NCBI GenBank assembly: GCA_964387645.1
Contig: CAYLYM010000087.1
Coordinates: 1-16,732, forward strand
Direction of reading: 5' to 3'
Length of the DNA: 16,732 bases
Source: CAYLYM01 sp964387645
Lineage (GTDB): Bacteria; Calditrichota; Calditrichia; RBG-13-44-9
Under the pieces are notes generated by a model. That model was not told the origin of the DNA. It saw only the letters and a list, made by a program, of their open reading frames with translations, and ran no database searches. Positions 13,760 to 16,732 of this stretch are shown here, one piece after another. Both the position numbers and the translations under genes were made by a program. How positions within the stretch are numbered: the first letter of the stretch is position 1; each line of letters opens with the position of its first letter.

Positions 13760-14536
13760 ATGAGCCATTGGCCTTTTCAATGGAACGATAACGTAATTTT
13801 AATAGACAGAAAAAATCGGGAATATTATTTGAAACTCACCCCCGGAAAGGTGAAAGATATAAGAGGTGGAAAGATTCCCCATGAGTCTATAGTGGGTCAA
13901 AAGGAGGGAACAACCCTTAAATCCTCCACAGGAGAGAGTTTTTTTGTTTTCAAGCCTTCCTACAGTCAGTTTGTTTTAAACATGCCAAGAAAAGGTCAGA
14001 TTATCTATCCCAAAGATACTGCTGTTATACTTATATGGGCAGATGTATTTCCTGGCGCAACGGTTGTGGAGGGAGGAATAGGCTCAGGAGCTTTAACCTT
14101 GGCTTTACTGAGAGCAGTGGGAAAAGAAGGGAAGGTCATATCCTATGAAATAAGAGAAGATTTTGCCTGTCAGGCTCTCGCAAACATTGAAAGATTTATG
14201 GGTAAAGTTAACAACCTTTTTATAAAAATGAAAAACATTTATGAAGGAATAGATGAAAGAGAGGTTGACCGGGTAATTCTGGATGTCCCTGAACCCTGGA
14301 ATGTGGTTGCCCATGCTACCAAAGCATTAAAAAATGGCGGTTTTTTCTTGAGCTATATACCTACCGCCATCCAATTAAAGAAAGTGGTAGATAAAATGCG
14401 GGAAAGTGGTGCTTTTACAAGTATTCAACCAATTGAGGTTTTAATCCGTCCATGGAATGTTGAAGGGATGAGTGTTCGTCCAGCACACCGGATGGTGGCT
14501 CATACAGGCTTTATCGTTGTGGGAAGAAAAATTTAA
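13760..14536 (+). CDS. trmI: tRNA (adenine(58)-N1)-methyltransferase TrmI
   Basis: TrmI (258 residues, the usual size) places 1-methyladenosine at position 58 of the tRNA T loop, using S-adenosylmethionine, as a homotetramer. The N-terminal beta domain contains the conserved GGKIPHESIVG (36-46). The Rossmann domain begins with VVEGGIGSGALT (102-113); most relatives have EAGTGSG here, so the GGI is a mild variation. Glu130 in SYEIRED binds the ribose, and DVPEPW (175-180) is the catalytic/target-base motif. RPAHRMVAHTGFIVVGRK near the end is also typical. AGAAGGGA lies about ten bases upstream of the ATG. The stop is one base from the end of the convergent permease gene. Together with ttuA it equips tRNA for heat: s2T54 and m1A58 stack on each other in the T loop of thermophile tRNAs. 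Confidence 0.92.
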   Translation: MSHWPFQWNDNVILIDRKNREYYLKLTPGKVKDIRGGKIPHESIVGQKEGTTLKSSTGESFFVFKPSYSQFVLNMPRKGQIIYPKDTAVILIWADVFPGATVVEGGIGSGALTLALLRAVGKEGKVISYEIREDFACQALANIERFMGKVNNLFIKMKNIYEGIDEREVDRVILDVPEPWNVVAHATKALKNGGFFLSYIPTAIQLKKVVDKMRESGAFTSIQPIEVLIRPWNVEGMSVRPAHRMVAHTGFIVVGRKI

Positions 14537-14537
14537 C

Positions 14538-15209
14538 CTACCCCTGAAAGAATTGCAAACCCGGGATTCTTACCTTCCTTTCAATCAAATCCAGTATGCG
14601 GGAGACCAGTACGACTATTACCAGATAAATTATAGCCACAACGACAAAAACTTCAAAATAACGAAAATTCTCTGCCGCTATAAACTTTGCTTGAGCCATT
14701 AATTCCGGAGCTCCTATCATGTAAGCCACCGAAGAGTACTTTAAGGTGTAGATGAGTTCATTTGACCAGGAGGGAATCACTATTCTTAAAGCCTGTGGAA
14801 TTATAATATTAACTACTGCCTGGAATTTACTCATCCCCACAGCCCTTGCTGCCATCATCTGTCCTTCATCTATGGACTGGATGGCTCCGCGGAAATACTC
14901 TGCCTGGTAAGCTGCACTGTTCAGTCCAAGTCCTATAAGAGCAGCAGCAAAGGAGGACAGCTTTATCCCGTATCTCGGTAATCCATAATAAACGATAAAC
15001 AGTTGAACTAAAAGAGGTGTTCCCCGAAAAAACTGAATATAACCTGAACAAAAGGCTTGAACCGGCTTTGTCCCATAAAGACGTCCCAGGGCAAGAAAAA
15101 TACCTATAATAAAACCCACAGAGATTGAAGTTGCTGTGAGTTGTAAAGTCACCAGTGTACCCTCCATAAGGTGAGGAACCATCTCTCGAAGTAGTTCAAA
15201 AAAATTCAC
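14538..15209 (-). CDS. Polar amino-acid ABC transporter permease (second permease)
   Basis: This inner-membrane permease of 223 residues belongs to the HisM/GlnP family. Hydrophobic membrane spans are visible around residues 18-42, 68-77, 85-101, 158-172 and 186-204. FFRGTPLLVQL (60-70) is a family hallmark. The EAA loop that docks the ATPase is RGAIQSIDEGQMMAARAVG (107-125). The start is GTG at 15209, two codons after the ATPase stop. It is the last gene of the transport operon. Its EAA region is nearly identical in DNA to that of the first permease while the rest of the proteins differ, so the two are paralogues that probably form a heterodimer. The substrate is likely a polar or basic amino acid. 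Confidence 0.88.
   Translation of the reverse strand: MNFFELLREMVPHLMEGTLVTLQLTATSISVGFIIGIFLALGRLYGTKPVQAFCSGYIQFFRGTPLLVQLFIVYYGLPRYGIKLSSFAAALIGLGLNSAAYQAEYFRGAIQSIDEGQMMAARAVGMSKFQAVVNIIIPQALRIVIPSWSNELIYTLKYSSVAYMIGAPELMAQAKFIAAENFRYFEVFVVVAIIYLVIVVLVSRILDLIERKVRIPGLQFFQG
14818..14885 (-). repeat. 68-base EAA-loop repeat, copy 1 (partner 16266-16333)
   Basis: Comparing by eye, 65 of 68 bases match the segment at 16266-16333, including an uninterrupted 39-base identity (14847-14885 versus 16295-16333). Both code for the EAA loop of the two permeases. Confidence 0.85.
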
Positions 15210-15213
15210 TTTT

Positions 15214-15972
15214 CTATTCCCCGTAAAGCTCTGATATCTTAAAGAGAAATTCTCGGGTTCTTGGATTCTGAGGACAGTTAAACATTACCTCAGGAGGTCC
15301 CTGTTCCACAATTACTCCGCCTTCCAGAAAAATTATTTCATCACAAACTGAACGGGCAAAACCCATTTCATGGGAGACAACCAGCATGGTCATGCCACTT
15401 TCTGCCAGATTTTTCATTACCTGAAGAACTTCTCCTATAAGTTCTGGATCAAGAGCAGACGTGGGTTCATCAAACAGGATTAGCTTGGGATCCATAGCAA
15501 GAGCCCTGGCGATACTTACCCGTTGTTGCTGTCCACCAGAAAGTTGAGCGGGATAAAAGTGAGCCTTTTCAGCAAGTCCAACTTTTTCCAGCATATTCAT
15601 GGCTATCTCGGTGGCTATTTTCTTAGGCATCTTTTTGACCTTAATCAGTCCGATGCGTACATTATCAAGAGCTGTAAGATGAGTAAACAGGTTAAAATTC
15701 TGGAACACCATCCCTATATTCTGACGAATACTGTCCATATTTATCTTTGGGTCAGTAATTTCTATCCCGTCAAGCCATATTCGACCTCGATCAGGTTTGG
15801 TCAATCCGTTTATACATCGAAGTAAGGTAGTTTTTCCTGTTCCGGAGGGACCTATAATCACTTTGGTTTCTCCCCTTTTAAGCTCAAAAGACACGCCTTT
15901 CAAGACAATCTCATTTCCATAAGATTTATGTAAACTATCTACCGTAAGAAGGAGATTATTATCTCTCGACAC
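15214..15972 (-). CDS. Polar amino-acid ABC transporter ATP-binding protein
   Basis: This 252-residue ATPase of the GlnQ/HisP type powers the importer from the cytoplasmic face. Walker A is GPSGTGKT (41-48), the Q loop is Gln90 in VFQNFNLF, the signature is LSGGQQQR (143-150), Walker B is LILFDEPTSALD (163-174), and the switch histidine is His200 in VVSHEMG. FNLFTHLTALDNV is characteristic of amino-acid importers. The start is GTG at 15972, inside the end of the upstream permease gene (14-base overlap), with GGAGG about ten bases upstream. The following permease begins after four bases. No domain is missing. Confidence 0.93.
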   Translation of the reverse strand: MSRDNNLLLTVDSLHKSYGNEIVLKGVSFELKRGETKVIIGPSGTGKTTLLRCINGLTKPDRGRIWLDGIEITDPKINMDSIRQNIGMVFQNFNLFTHLTALDNVRIGLIKVKKMPKKIATEIAMNMLEKVGLAEKAHFYPAQLSGGQQQRVSIARALAMDPKLILFDEPTSALDPELIGEVLQVMKNLAESGMTMLVVSHEMGFARSVCDEIIFLEGGVIVEQGPPEVMFNCPQNPRTREFLFKISELYGE

Positions 15973-16666
15973 TACCGCCCATCCTCCTTCCTAATTTTCT
16001 CTCATACCCTGGAACAGCAATTTTCCCTTCTATAAATCCAAGTATAAAGTTGCCCGCATAGGTGAAAAAGAAATAAATGATTGCAACAATTATATAAATT
16101 AACATGGGTTCAAAAGTTCTTACAATTATGTATCTGCCTTCCCTTACAAGTTCAATAACCCCCACAGCATAAGCAAGTGACGTATCTTTGAGAACACTTG
16201 AGTATTCGTTAGACCAAGGAGGAATAGCAAGACGAAAAGCTTGGGGCAAGATAATGTTCCAGATGGCCTGGAATTTACTCATCCCCAGAGTCCGTGCTGC
16301 CATCATCTGTCCTTCATCTATGGACTGGATGGCCCCACGAAAAATTTGAGATTGATAGGCTGAAGAGCGAAAACCCAGAGCAAGCACAGCTGACAGAAAA
16401 GGTGAAAGACTGAATCCGAAATAAGAGGATCCAAAGAAAAACAAAAAAAGCAAAACAAGAGCCGGGATAGATCTAAAGAATCTTTCATAGCAGGTTATGA
16501 AAAGGGAAACCGGGTAGGATCCATACACCTGGCCGAGAGCTAAAAAAATACCTACCACCAGCCCCATACCCAAGAGAAGTATTGTAAGCTCCAGCGTTAC
16601 TAATGCCCCCCTCGCAAGAGGGGGGAGACTTGTCCAGATAAGAATTACCTTATCAATTATAGACAA
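15959..16666 (-). CDS. Polar amino-acid ABC transporter permease (first permease)
   Basis: This permease has 235 residues and the same family and layout as the other one. Membrane spans lie around 22-46, 68-82, 88-105 and 165-218 (two or more). ERFFRSIPALVLL (61-73) replaces the usual RGTP with RSIP, a small departure. The EAA loop RGAIQSIDEGQMMAARTLG is followed by MSKFQA. The start is TTG at 16666 with AAGG a few bases upstream; no ATG gives a full-length N-terminus. It overlaps the ATPase gene by 14 bases and follows the binding-protein gene by 18 bases. It probably pairs with the second permease to form the translocation pore. Confidence 0.86.
   Translation of the reverse strand: MSIIDKVILIWTSLPPLARGALVTLELTILLLGMGLVVGIFLALGQVYGSYPVSLFITCYERFFRSIPALVLLFLFFFGSSYFGFSLSPFLSAVLALGFRSSAYQSQIFRGAIQSIDEGQMMAARTLGMSKFQAIWNIILPQAFRLAIPPWSNEYSSVLKDTSLAYAVGVIELVREGRYIIVRTFEPMLIYIIVAIIYFFFTYAGNFILGFIEGKIAVPGYERKLGRRMGGSVER
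16266..16333 (-). repeat. 68-base EAA-loop repeat, copy 2 (partner 14818-14885)
   Basis: This is the second copy, matching the other at 65 of 68 positions. The three differences are clustered in a seven-base stretch that changes ARAVGM to ARTLGM. Confidence 0.85.
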
Positions 16667-16684
16667 CTTGCCTTGACAGCTTTA

Positions 16685-16732
16685 TTATTTACCAAAATAC
16701 TTAGCCACCAGTTCATCCCACTTCCCGGAAGC
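16685..16732 (-). CDS. C-terminal tail of the ABC transporter substrate-binding protein (cut by window edge)
   Basis: The frame entering from the right edge reads ASGKWDELVAKYFGK and stops at TAA (16687-16685), with a second TAA directly after. GKWDELVAKYFG is typical of the last helix of family 3 (amino-acid) periplasmic binding proteins. It lies just upstream of the first permease in the same direction, as expected for binding protein-permease-ATPase-permease. The rest of the gene is outside the window. Confidence 0.75.
   Translation of the reverse strand, partial: ASGKWDELVAKYFGK

Noticed and set aside
1..16732. CRISPR arrays, tRNA/rRNA genes, insertion sequences, phage genes
   Set aside because: No regularly spaced repeats, cloverleaf or rRNA segments, transposase motifs or terminal inverted repeats were seen.

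Overview
This is an AT-rich window from a bacterium. It has consensus TTGACA/TATAAT-type promoters and clear Shine-Dalgarno sites, with ATG, GTG and TTG starts. Several features suggest an anaerobic, probably thermophilic organism: a four-subunit ferredoxin-dependent 2-oxoacid (pyruvate) oxidoreductase, and two tRNA T-loop modification genes, a ttuA/ttuB pair (2-thiouridine 54) and trmI (1-methyladenosine 58). I cannot place it in a phylum from the sequence alone. A deep-branching anaerobic lineage is a guess.

Layout. Positions 3-4289 (+) form one tight gene string: the tail of an unidentified gene, a TIM-barrel sugar (phosphate) isomerase, gatA, a divergent thymidylate synthase-family protein, and an NAD-dependent sugar-nucleotide epimerase. 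It meets porCDAB (7308-4286, minus) with a 4-base convergent overlap. The por operon has a near-consensus promoter at 7365-7393. A perfect 16-bp-stem terminator at 7549-7592 closes the next minus-strand operon (10781-7617). That operon encodes an SDR dehydrogenase, an FGGY sugar kinase and a tagatose/psicose-3-epimerase-like isomerase, under its own strong promoter (10839-10867).

Positions 10868-11468 contain a decayed ArsR/SmtB-type regulator with a frameshift and an internal deletion. Next is a plus-strand protein resembling the MetH activation domain, with a C-terminal cysteine cluster, and then the minus-strand ttuB-ttuA pair. Between ttuB and the divergent trmI gene lies an unannotated remnant of a ThiF/MoeB/HesA-type E1 enzyme, the kind that would activate TtuB. 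It is readable in one frame but has three stop codons, and it lacks everything after the SNLNRQ region. Its promoter appears intact and probably still drives ttuB-ttuA. The right end is a polar amino-acid ABC importer in the order binding protein (C-terminal tail only), permease, ATPase, permease, all on the minus strand.

The most interesting reading is that a complete TtuA-TtuB-TtuC cassette has recently lost its E1 while keeping the sulfur carrier and the thiolase. A shared E1 elsewhere, or another sulfur route, would then have to supply TtuB. The ArsR ghost is a second, independent decaying gene about 2 kb away.
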